DNA from: Acidovorax benzenivorans | Lineage (GTDB): Bacteria > Pseudomonadota > Gammaproteobacteria > Burkholderiales > Burkholderiaceae_C | Assembly: GCF_028680575.1 (NCBI RefSeq) | Contig: NZ_JAPCKI010000005.1 | Location: 248,001-312,000 of the forward strand | DNA length: 64,000 nucleotides | Direction: 5' to 3' | Shown: positions 27,772 to 34,697 of the stretch, in pieces | Layout: every line of letters begins with the position of its first letter | Position numbering within the stretch: position 1 is the stretch's first letter | Notes under the pieces: generated by a model | The model's database searches: none | Told to the model about the DNA's origin: nothing | What the model saw: only the letters and a program-made list of their open reading frames with translations | Position numbers and translations under genes: made by a program

Positions 27772-28815
27772 TCAAAGCTGGAGGTTCTTCAAGAGCGCCA
27801 AATTTTCCGCCTCAGTCTTCTCTTGCTGGCGAAATTTCCGACGGGGATACAACACATTGATGTCCAGAATCGACTTTTCGAGTGCTGACTTAAATGACGA
27901 GGCCTGTCGTACCTTTTTATTCAAGTTCTGTGAATGCGCTATGCGGCGCATTGCGTGGTTATTGCCAGGATTCTCGTATCTGAAGCGTATCAAGTCTTCA
28001 ATATAGACCTTTTCCCCGGTGGTGATGTGTTCCATGTATTGATTTCTATTGATGCCTTTGCATAAATACTGAAATCGCATCCATTGTTTGTATGGGTCCA
28101 TGCCTTTATCAAGCCTAAGTTTGAATGAGGCTGTGTTGAATTGTGGATTTCTGTTGATCTTTTTAATGCGCTTGGCAACATAGCTTTTAAAGCTATCTGC
28201 ATGCTCCTTCGGAATATGAAAAAGATAGTGAGTGTGAAGCCCCGATCTTTCCGAGTATTCGTTGGAGTACAGCCAATAGAAATTGCTCTTGTGTTTTAGC
28301 CAATCTCTTAGAGGATGAATGACTAGTTCATGAAGACCTGATTCATCCCTGGATGAGTTTTTGGGCTTCACGCCGAGCATTTCCCAGCAGATGGTGAGGC
28401 TAACGTTCAAGACGTAGCCAAGTTCGTTTGCATAGGCGACGGCGCTGTATGTCTCTGTGAGTTCTTCTTTATCAATGTCACGAGATAATACGAACGGATC
28501 ATCCAGGGATATGGTGACGTAGTCCGACCGCCGCAACGTTTCCGCACGGTATAGGTCCGTCTTCTTGGGGTTGAAGCGCTTCCAGCGATAGGGGGTCGCC
28601 TTGTACGAGTGCGGCTCCTCGGTGAACCCTAGTAGTCCTTGGAGAAATTCAGCCTCTGAGCTTCCATTCAGTGCCTTGAAGCGCTGAGCTTCTTCTGAGT
28701 TGCCTAAGTAGGTGGGGAAGCGCTCGCCCGGTTTGTGACCCCCATCCCCCCAGGAAAGGCGATCCCACGCCTTTCCATTGTCTCCGTGGTAACCTTCTTC
28801 ATAGCTATCCAGCAT
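27772..28815 (-). CDS. HUH/replication-initiator-like protein
   Basis: A 347-aa protein with an AT-rich gene. Residues 191-201 read SGLHTHYLFHI, a HxH pair (H194, H196) in a hydrophobic strand like the metal-binding motif of HUH rolling-circle replication proteins. A Tyr-x-x-Lys follows about 44 residues later (Y240-L-C-K243, in WMRFQYLCKG), where the catalytic tyrosine of such enzymes would be expected; a second YVAK is at 212-215. The overall look is that of inovirus Gp2 / YagK-YfjJ-type proteins in integrated elements. A role in replicating the excised element is inferred. Confidence 0.6.
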   Translation of the reverse strand: MLDSYEEGYHGDNGKAWDRLSWGDGGHKPGERFPTYLGNSEEAQRFKALNGSSEAEFLQGLLGFTEEPHSYKATPYRWKRFNPKKTDLYRAETLRRSDYVTISLDDPFVLSRDIDKEELTETYSAVAYANELGYVLNVSLTICWEMLGVKPKNSSRDESGLHELVIHPLRDWLKHKSNFYWLYSNEYSERSGLHTHYLFHIPKEHADSFKSYVAKRIKKINRNPQFNTASFKLRLDKGMDPYKQWMRFQYLCKGINRNQYMEHITTGEKVYIEDLIRFRYENPGNNHAMRRIAHSQNLNKKVRQASSFKSALEKSILDINVLYPRRKFRQQEKTEAENLALLKNLQL

Positions 28816-28854
28816 GTTGACCTCGTAAGGTAGTTTTGGTGCTGGATATGGCTT

Positions 28855-29130
28855 TCAGGAGGTCAAATGATCTAGCGATTTTTGGAAATTTTCTTTATGC
28901 GAAAATACCAATCGATAGTTATCTTGTATTGGATGGGCAGTCAATAGTCGTTGGCGACCCAAAGGCTCTGATCGCAATATAAAACCTTTCCCTGAAATCC
29001 GAAATTTGAATCTGTATTTAATCTTGCTAAGTAGCCGTCGTTTATTTCGAAAAAGATCGGGAAGCGATTTAAAGCCATCAGGCCATGGCGTCAGGCGGAG
29101 AGGCTGCTCTGATTTTGCCCTCGGGACCAT
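28855..29130 (-). CDS. Possible small basic protein of unknown function
   Basis: A 91-aa frame starting inside the 3' end of the metallopeptidase gene (53-bp overlap) and ending 39 bp before the Rep-like gene. It is basic (FRNKRRLLSKIKYRFKFRIS) with no recognised domain. Position between two same-strand genes supports it, but the long overlap and lack of a clear ribosome-binding site make it uncertain. Confidence 0.35.
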   Translation of the reverse strand: MVPRAKSEQPLRLTPWPDGFKSLPDLFRNKRRLLSKIKYRFKFRISGKGFILRSEPLGRQRLLTAHPIQDNYRLVFSHKENFQKSLDHLTS

Positions 29131-30331
29131 GCCCCCAAATTATCACGCCAGAAATTCTTTTTCTGAACGAGTCAGTAAAATTCATCAAACCTAGAGGAGA
29201 GCCAAATCGGCGGATCTCCTTAACTCTGGGTAGCATTTCATCCCAGCACGTCACAATTGGCTGGAGATATTGGAGAACGACAGGGTTAGTAAGGAGTCCC
29301 TTGAGCAAGAATCGATCATCGAACTCGTGTTTCTCCGTTTTATTCATTGACCAATACAACGTGGCCGAAAGTGCGGCCTTTCCGCAAAGAAAAACGAGTT
29401 GTTTGCGATCGAGGCCGTGATCTATAACCTTCCCTATCATGTCCAAGCTCTCGAAGATTTGCGGCACATTGATTTCCAGTCGAACCAATGGATTGGGATG
29501 AGAGCCTTCGATGACCGCTGTCGGCAGAATCGGTTGACTTCCATTGAAGCGGAAGAAGAGCAAAGAGAGGCCGCATACCATCAGGTAAATCAAACCGGAT
29601 AAAACTTCGGTTCGCTTCTTGTCGTCGACGAAATCTGGATCTGTGACATGTCGAAGTAGCTCGAAGACGTAGAAGTGCATCGCCTCAAAGTCGGCTGCCA
29701 GTTCTGTAACGTGAGAGACTAGCGCCTCTCGACCAATGAGGCGTTTGTCGTGTGAGGCTTCAAAATCATGGATGTCGGTCGTCTGCGCGGCGTTGCTATG
29801 GCATTCCGCGAATTCGGCACGGATAACACCATGCTCTTGCATGAGGTGGCCGATCTCGTGAAAATACACCCACGTTATAGCTGCGACGAATATGTTCTTG
29901 ACGATTTCCTCGTCGTCGAAGCACTTCGGAAGCTTTATCCTATCGCCGTAGAAGTCATAGAGCTTGTCGACCCCAGAATCTTCGGGAATGCGTCGCAAGA
30001 ACTCGCAAAGGTTCTCAGCATCACGCCATACTTGGCGTACTAACTCGTAGTGCATAGTGACGCGATGCCTCGGCGGCTTGCCTGCTTCACTCAGCGTGGA
30101 TGCGAAGGCACCGAACTTTTTCTCTTCGCGCCAAATAATCGTCAACTCTCCGCCTAGCTTGGCGTATGTAGTTTCATTCAGATCATGAGTGATGTCGCCA
30201 ATGACACGACTCGCTAAGTCATAGATCTCTATGTCCTCCAATGAGCACCCCCTTTTGTGCAGTTCACCAACTTTGGGCAGACGTAGACAGTATTTTCTGC
30301 GACAAGATGCACGCTCAAGAGGTCGAAGCAA
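29078..30331 (-). CDS. Unfamiliar HExxH zinc metallopeptidase on the element
   Basis: A 417-aa protein. Residues 156-166 (VYFHEIGHLMQ) carry an HExxH zinc motif (H158, E159, H162). A second acidic motif ELAAD at 210-214 supplies the expected third ligand (glutamate ~48 residues on), and SHPNPLVRL (277-285) resembles the HP..R signature after the active site of M48-like peptidases. One hydrophobic stretch (LSGLIYLMVCGLSLLFF, ~244-260) may be a membrane segment. It is not clearly of a named family. Phage-exclusion protein Lit (U49) is also an HExxH protease carried by an element, so an abortive-infection role is possible but unproven. The start at 30331 is tentative. Confidence 0.65.
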   Translation of the reverse strand: MLRPLERASCRRKYCLRLPKVGELHKRGCSLEDIEIYDLASRVIGDITHDLNETTYAKLGGELTIIWREEKKFGAFASTLSEAGKPPRHRVTMHYELVRQVWRDAENLCEFLRRIPEDSGVDKLYDFYGDRIKLPKCFDDEEIVKNIFVAAITWVYFHEIGHLMQEHGVIRAEFAECHSNAAQTTDIHDFEASHDKRLIGREALVSHVTELAADFEAMHFYVFELLRHVTDPDFVDDKKRTEVLSGLIYLMVCGLSLLFFRFNGSQPILPTAVIEGSHPNPLVRLEINVPQIFESLDMIGKVIDHGLDRKQLVFLCGKAALSATLYWSMNKTEKHEFDDRFLLKGLLTNPVVLQYLQPIVTCWDEMLPRVKEIRRFGSPLGLMNFTDSFRKRISGVIIWGHGPEGKIRAASPPDAMA

Positions 30332-30553
30332 CGCGGCGTCCGGCTCCTGTCAGTACGAGACTGTGATGCTAATGGAGGTGCGCGCATCGGCTGCGAATCA
30401 AGCCGTGAGAAACGCGGCAAGGGTCATGTCGAAAGCAGTCGATCACCGATGGCTCCTGGCCGACTTCAGCCTTACAAAGGCCTAAACAACGAGGCCTGTT
30501 CTTGGAATCTGAGCAAGAGGCGGTGATCCCCCTCGCTTCATCCAAGGATAGAC

Positions 30554-31516
30554 ATGTACCAAAACCGACTTCCGCTAGTTCCCCCAGATATCCTCCAGGC
30601 ACACATGGTGCATGAGCCTGGAGACACCCGCTTCAAAGCCGCAGCGAGACTCCTGCAGGCCCTATGGCGAGCAGAGCGAGGCATCCCCATGGGCACCCAC
30701 GCCCCAGCCAATGGCGAGCCCCGCAAGCTGGGTAGCCGCATTGAAGCTAGCTATGCCAAGCAGGGGGCAAACTTCCTCTCCCCGGCCATCGCCAAGCTGG
30801 CTTTCCGTGAGTCCGTTTATCGGGAGATTGGTGCAGTCATCGAGCAGGAGCGCCTATGGACCAACATGCTGTCCAGCCAGCCCCTTTGCTTCAACCTGTT
30901 TGGTGACCTGAAGCTCAATCCCGACAAGGGCAACAAGTTCTTTCAGCAGCTTTTCCCCGACTACGTTGCAGAGGTGGAGGACATCTACTTCGAGCATTCA
31001 CCTGGGCGAGGGGATGCATCCTTCACTGCAGACAACACAGCCTTTGACGTGTTCGTGACCTGCCGCACACCCGAGGGCAAGCAAGGCTTTATTGCCGTCG
31101 AAGTGAAGTATTCCGAGGCCATGGCTGAGCCCCTGGCAACACTGCGCCCACGCTATGACGAACTCTCCCGAGCCGTGGGCATTTACCGTGAACCAGAATC
31201 CCAATCACTCAGGGGGAATCCGCTTCAGCAGCTATGGCGGGAGCACATGCTCAGCCGCGCCATGGTGGGCAATGGGCTCTATGAGTCAGGCCGATTCGTC
31301 CTGCTCTACCCAAAACAGAACCACCACTGCGAGAGTGCAGCCAAGCTTTATCAACGAGAGTGCATCAGTCCTGATCCTGCTGTGTCAGGTTTCCAGGCGG
31401 TGACCTTGGAGGCTTGTCTGGCGGCATACAAGGCCATCGGAGATGAAGAGGCAGCCCAAGCCCTGCATGAGCGATACCTAAATTTCAGCAAAATCGAAGA
31501 GGTTATTTTTGGGTAG
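30554..31516 (+). CDS. Putative restriction endonuclease, PD-(D/E)xK type (PGN_0703-like)
   Basis: A 320-aa protein starting with AAGGA before the ATG. The core reads FDVFVTCRTPEGKQGFIAVE followed by VKYSE, giving D165 ... E183-V-K185, a PD-(D/E)xK nuclease signature. The overall pattern resembles the PGN_0703 family of putative restriction endonucleases. No methyltransferase is adjacent, so if it restricts DNA it either recognises a modified or foreign feature or works as a stand-alone effector. Composition is nearer to the host than that of neighbouring cargo. It diverges from the metallopeptidase across about 220 bp. Confidence 0.7.
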   Translation: MYQNRLPLVPPDILQAHMVHEPGDTRFKAAARLLQALWRAERGIPMGTHAPANGEPRKLGSRIEASYAKQGANFLSPAIAKLAFRESVYREIGAVIEQERLWTNMLSSQPLCFNLFGDLKLNPDKGNKFFQQLFPDYVAEVEDIYFEHSPGRGDASFTADNTAFDVFVTCRTPEGKQGFIAVEVKYSEAMAEPLATLRPRYDELSRAVGIYREPESQSLRGNPLQQLWREHMLSRAMVGNGLYESGRFVLLYPKQNHHCESAAKLYQRECISPDPAVSGFQAVTLEACLAAYKAIGDEEAAQALHERYLNFSKIEEVIFG

Positions 31517-31620
31517 CGCTTGGCTGCAGATCTATCCTGCGTATCCAAGTGATACTTCCGGAGCATTTGCCCAAAAGGCGATTTTTTCATGCAGCATCAA
31601 TTGGATAGAATTTACCGAGA

Positions 31621-32181
31621 CTAAAGAGTGAAATTCCAATCTGAACTTGATCCTGATGTTTTTGAGAATTGCTCGTAATTTCTGGCAAATTCAGAAAAGA
31701 GGGTCCAGTGATCCTCGTCGAAATTCATGCCTTGGCGGAAGTTTTTTCCCTTGAATGCGCAGTTTGCATAATATCCAAACATGTATTGACATGCATCGGA
31801 ATTCAGCATTTCTGACCGAATCAGCAGCTCTACCTCCTCGATAAATACTGCGAATTTTCTATTTTTCTCCCAGCATTCCTCCTCTGCTAGGCGTGGATCA
31901 TCTCCGTCCAGATACTGGAGTACTATTTTTAGATCTGGGTCATCAAACAAACGGCGATGCTGGTCAAGGAAGAACTTCACTCTTTCCAGTTTATGACTCT
32001 TCTCGGCTTGCTTGCGAGCGACAGACTTATCCATGAAATATTTTATCAATGCGCCAATGGCGACACTTAGTGTGATTAATATTCCAAGTGATTGCCAAGT
32101 GGCGGACCACTCTGCCATCGTCATGCACTTATCAAGAAGTGGAGGCTTGATGGTTGCACAGAAAATTGCGTCGTCAGCCAT
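31621..32181 (-). CDS. Single-pass membrane protein of unknown function, second gene of a two-gene operon
   Basis: A 186-aa protein: a short N-terminal region, one transmembrane helix at about residues 30-50 (SLGILITLSVAIGALIKYFM), then a charged cytoplasmic domain (KSHKLERVKFFLDQHRRLFD, residues ~60-175) with many aromatic and acidic residues. No family is recognised. The start overlaps the end of the upstream gene by 8 bp, so the two are translationally coupled. The gene is very AT-rich for this chromosome. Confidence 0.65.
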   Translation of the reverse strand: MADDAIFCATIKPPLLDKCMTMAEWSATWQSLGILITLSVAIGALIKYFMDKSVARKQAEKSHKLERVKFFLDQHRRLFDDPDLKIVLQYLDGDDPRLAEEECWEKNRKFAVFIEEVELLIRSEMLNSDACQYMFGYYANCAFKGKNFRQGMNFDEDHWTLFSEFARNYEQFSKTSGSSSDWNFTL

Positions 32182-33007
32182 TGGGTAACTCGTTAATGCC
32201 TTCTACGTTGACTCGCTTGACTTGGTCGCGGCTACCCGTAACTGCATAAATTCCAAAGAGACGCTGCCCTCCTTCTCGAAGACCAGCCAAGGCCGCTTCC
32301 CTCATTGATTCTGCTGCTTGTAGGTGTGAATGATGCCCTGTTCCCAGTATATCTTTGATAAAAAAAGGAACAGTTCGACCATATTTTTTGAAATATGCGC
32401 GTCCTCTTCCGGTGAGGATGTTGTACTTGGTGACGTTGCCGACTAAATATTCTAAATCCGGACTGACATTCGATACGGATATGTAGTCCAATGTGTCGCG
32501 ATTAAATACCAATTTATCGCCAACTTTTGGGCGAACGAGTTTTACTGTTTGAGCGCTCGTTGACCAAATTGGTCGATGGACGTCTATTAAATGCTTTTCT
32601 ATGTTTGATGCAATATCATCAAATATAAATGGCTCTTCTGTATTTAAATTTATCCCCCAAGGGGTTAGGGGGTCATAGTCGATGCCGGCTGCTACACCCA
32701 TTGATAGTGATAAATAGTCCCAAAACCGTGCAACTATTACGCTGCTGCCGTGGTGTGCAATGGCTTTCTCGCTAAAAGAGATATCCATTTGCAACTCGAA
32801 GCATCCCTTCTTTGCTGCGGTCAGCGAAGTTCCAAAGTCAGTTCTTACTGGAACACGGTTTCGCACTTCATTTTCATGCACGAACGCATGGCCCACTATA
32901 TTTAATGAAACAGCAAAGCCTTCAAGTACCGCCGCAGCGTCAACCAAGTCCAGTTCGCCTTCGTCGGCTTGATTACCCTCGATTTGCAGCCAAATTCCAG
33001 CTCTCAC
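32174..33007 (-). CDS. Unknown protein, first gene of a two-gene operon on the element
   Basis: A 277-aa protein without signal or membrane segments. The N-terminal ~80 residues alternate in a beta-rich pattern (IWLQIEGNQADEGELDLVDA, then CFELQMDISFS), the middle is mixed, and the C-terminal ~50 residues are basic/helical (LQAAESMREAALAGLREGGQ). I recognise no named domain. Coupled by overlap to a membrane-anchored partner downstream, at the right border of an element that also carries a nuclease; this layout is common for two-gene anti-phage or toxin-type modules, but nothing in the sequence proves it. Confidence 0.65.
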   Translation of the reverse strand: MRAGIWLQIEGNQADEGELDLVDAAAVLEGFAVSLNIVGHAFVHENEVRNRVPVRTDFGTSLTAAKKGCFELQMDISFSEKAIAHHGSSVIVARFWDYLSLSMGVAAGIDYDPLTPWGINLNTEEPFIFDDIASNIEKHLIDVHRPIWSTSAQTVKLVRPKVGDKLVFNRDTLDYISVSNVSPDLEYLVGNVTKYNILTGRGRAYFKKYGRTVPFFIKDILGTGHHSHLQAAESMREAALAGLREGGQRLFGIYAVTGSRDQVKRVNVEGINELPNG

Positions 33008-33485
33008 AGTACCATCCCCCTCTTATGATGTGAATTTGAATCAGAATAGCACGGCTTGCGCCAATTCAAAGTGCTAGATGTACTCGCTACTAGCCTTGTA
33101 CTGCTCAGGAGTTCAACGCGAACAAGTGCACGAGGAGAAGCGGTGGGTAGGCGTCGCGTGATCGGCTTGAACGTAAACGCGCAGCTCGGAACGATGGAGG
33201 TCGATGCGCAATGGCCCCCGGAGCGGACTTGACTGGTCAGCTTGTTGATGACCGCTCAGCAGTCCGACACGTCAACTGGCGTGACCCTGCGACTCTGCTT
33301 AACAACTGACCGCCAAGATCGAACAGAGATCGAGGAGGTCAACTTCAGCTAGACTGAACCGAAGCAGGGAGCCCCGATGTTCGCCACTGTTCACCCGCAT
33401 CCGAAGGATTTGGGGGCATGGCAGGGGGCACCAAGCGAGTAGAGCAGAGACGATAACCAATCAAATCATGCCCTTACAGCGACAA
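33008..33485. other. Gene-free right end of the element
   Basis: A 478-bp stretch with no convincing gene. The first ~60 bp should hold the promoter of the two-gene operon. From about 33100 to 33350 the sequence is GC-rich again and broken by stops in all frames; it may be the remains of a decayed gene. The last ~100 bp resemble the DNA just upstream of the integrase (see the repeat at 33380-33473). Confidence 0.5.
33380..33473 (+). repeat. Right-end copy of sequences found before the integrase
   Basis: Three blocks recur in direct orientation and in the same order as in 24597-24750. TTCGCCACTGTTC (33380-33392) matches 24597-24609 with one change. The 21 bases 33411-33431 match 24692-24712 with one change and contain GGGGGCAT and GGGGGCAC. 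AAATCATGCCC (33463-33473) is identical to 24740-24750, which includes the integrase start. Confidence 0.7.
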
Positions 33486-33505
33486 TTCCTGTTCAACGTG
33501 TAAAC
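33486..33505 (+). repeat. Right attachment repeat (attR core)
   Basis: TTCCTGTTCAACGTGTAAAC, 19 of 20 identical with the end of ychF at 24556-24575, same orientation. It restores the likely original last codons and stop of ychF upstream of the terminator at 33548. Confidence 0.85.
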
Positions 33506-33547
33506 CTGGACCGGCCCGCAGGCCCGCTCGGGTCTGCGCGACTGTGC

Positions 33548-33590
33548 TCCCTGCCATCCCTGTCTGCCCTTGGGCTGGCAGGGATTTTTT
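33548..33590 (+). terminator. Probable original ychF terminator, now 9 kb from ychF
   Basis: TCCCTGCCA (33548-33556) pairs with TGGCAGGGA (33576-33584), with a nested GCCC/GGGC dyad in the loop and T6 after the stem. It lies 43 bp beyond attR with no gene between, so it fits as the ychF terminator displaced by the insertion. Confidence 0.8.
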
Positions 33591-33662
33591 CTGGTGGCTT
33601 CCATTCCATAGCACCCCACGCCAGGCAGTCCATCTATTCCCCCTTTGCTGGGTTTCTCACGC

Positions 33663-34541
33663 ATGAATACCGGAATCCTCTACGCCACTCTGGCCTATGT
33701 CGCCTGGGGGCTGTTCCCGCTGTACTTCAAGCAGCTGGCTGACGTGCCCTCGCTGGAGGTGGTGATGCACCGCACGCTGTGGTCGCTGGTGGTGGTGTTG
33801 GCGCTGCTGGCGGTGCGCAAGCAATGGGTGTGGATGGCGTCCGTGGCGCGCCAGCCGCGTGTGCTCGGGGCGTTTGCGTTGTCGGCGGTGCTGTTGTCGG
33901 GCAACTGGCTGACCTACGTGTGGGCGGTGCAGAACCACCATGTGGTCGATGCCAGCTTGGGGTATTTCGTCCTGCCGCTGGTCAATGTGGCGCTGGGTTT
34001 TGTGTTCCTGCGCGAGCGCCCCCGGCCGGGGCAGTGGCTGGCCGTGGCGGTGGCTGCGGCCGGTGTGCTGTGGCTGGCGGTGCAGGCAGGGCGCCTGCCC
34101 TGGATCGCACTGGTGCTGGCCTTGACCTTTGGGTTCTATGGCTTGTTGCGCAAGGTGGCGGTGCTGGGCGCGCTGGAGGGGCTCACCCTGGAGACACTCA
34201 TGCTGGCGCCGGTGGCTGCCGTGGTGCTGGCCTGGTGGAGTTGGCAGGGACAGGGCGCGTTGGTGCAGGGCGATGTGTCCACCGTGGGCTGGTTGCTGTT
34301 GGCCGGGCCCATGACGGCCGTGCCTTTGCTGCTTTTTGCAGCGGGCGCTCGGCGCATCCCCATGTCCACGCTGGGTATCCTGCAATACATCTCGCCCAGT
34401 CTTCAGTTTGCGCTGGGAGTGTGGGTGTACCACGAGGCCTTTCAGCCCGCGCGCCTAGTGGGCTTTGCGCTGATCTGGGCCGCGCTGGTGGTGTACAGCA
34501 TGGAGGGCTGGTGGATGCGCCAGCGCGTGGCGGCCGCGTAA
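33663..34541 (+). CDS. rarD: EamA-family transporter RarD
   Basis: Inner-membrane drug/metabolite-type transporter of 292 aa with ten predicted helices. The start GILYATLAYVAWGLFPLYFK and RTLWSLVVVLALLA, plus NWLTYVWAVQNHHVVDASLG, are characteristic of RarD (chloramphenicol-sensitive type). The substrate is unknown. The ATG at 33663 begins MNTGILY; an extension of six codons upstream is not needed. It stands alone, 72 bp after the ychF terminator. Confidence 0.9.
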   Translation: MNTGILYATLAYVAWGLFPLYFKQLADVPSLEVVMHRTLWSLVVVLALLAVRKQWVWMASVARQPRVLGAFALSAVLLSGNWLTYVWAVQNHHVVDASLGYFVLPLVNVALGFVFLRERPRPGQWLAVAVAAAGVLWLAVQAGRLPWIALVLALTFGFYGLLRKVAVLGALEGLTLETLMLAPVAAVVLAWWSWQGQGALVQGDVSTVGWLLLAGPMTAVPLLLFAAGARRIPMSTLGILQYISPSLQFALGVWVYHEAFQPARLVGFALIWAALVVYSMEGWWMRQRVAAA

Positions 34542-34697
34542 ATCGACGGAGGGCAGATTGTTGCCACCTGGCCTACTGGAAAACGCGCAGTTTGATTTTG
34601 TCAGCCACACGTAAGATCCTGCGATTTGTCTGACGGGTGCTGCGCGAGTGCCGTGGCCCCGCCCACCCCACCTATCCAGGCCTGAGCCCGCCACCAC

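Larger units (their letters stand above)
24556..33505. mobile_element. Integrated genomic element of ~8.9 kb in ychF
   Basis: Bounded by the 20-bp direct repeat, with a tyrosine integrase gene at the ychF end. Base composition is visibly AT-richer than the flanks, especially 26.3-30.3 kb and 31.5-33.1 kb. Contents: integrase, XRE regulator, lipoprotein, AlpA-like protein, a small unknown, a Rep/HUH-like protein, an HExxH metallopeptidase, a PD-(D/E)xK nuclease and a two-gene operon of unknowns. No capsid, portal, tail, conjugation or transposase genes are seen. It is best described as a satellite-like or defence-type integrative element; whether it can still excise is unknown. Confidence 0.85.

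Noticed and set aside
27617-28006. 129-codon plus-strand open frame in the element
   Set aside because: Mostly antisense to the Rep-like gene and without a ribosome-binding site or recognisable motif.
29768-30043. 91-codon plus-strand open frame
   Set aside because: Antisense to the HExxH peptidase and covers its active-site codons.
24556-33505. Complete prophage
   Set aside because: Integrase and regulator are present, but no terminase, portal, capsid, tail or lysis genes fit in the ~8.9 kb.
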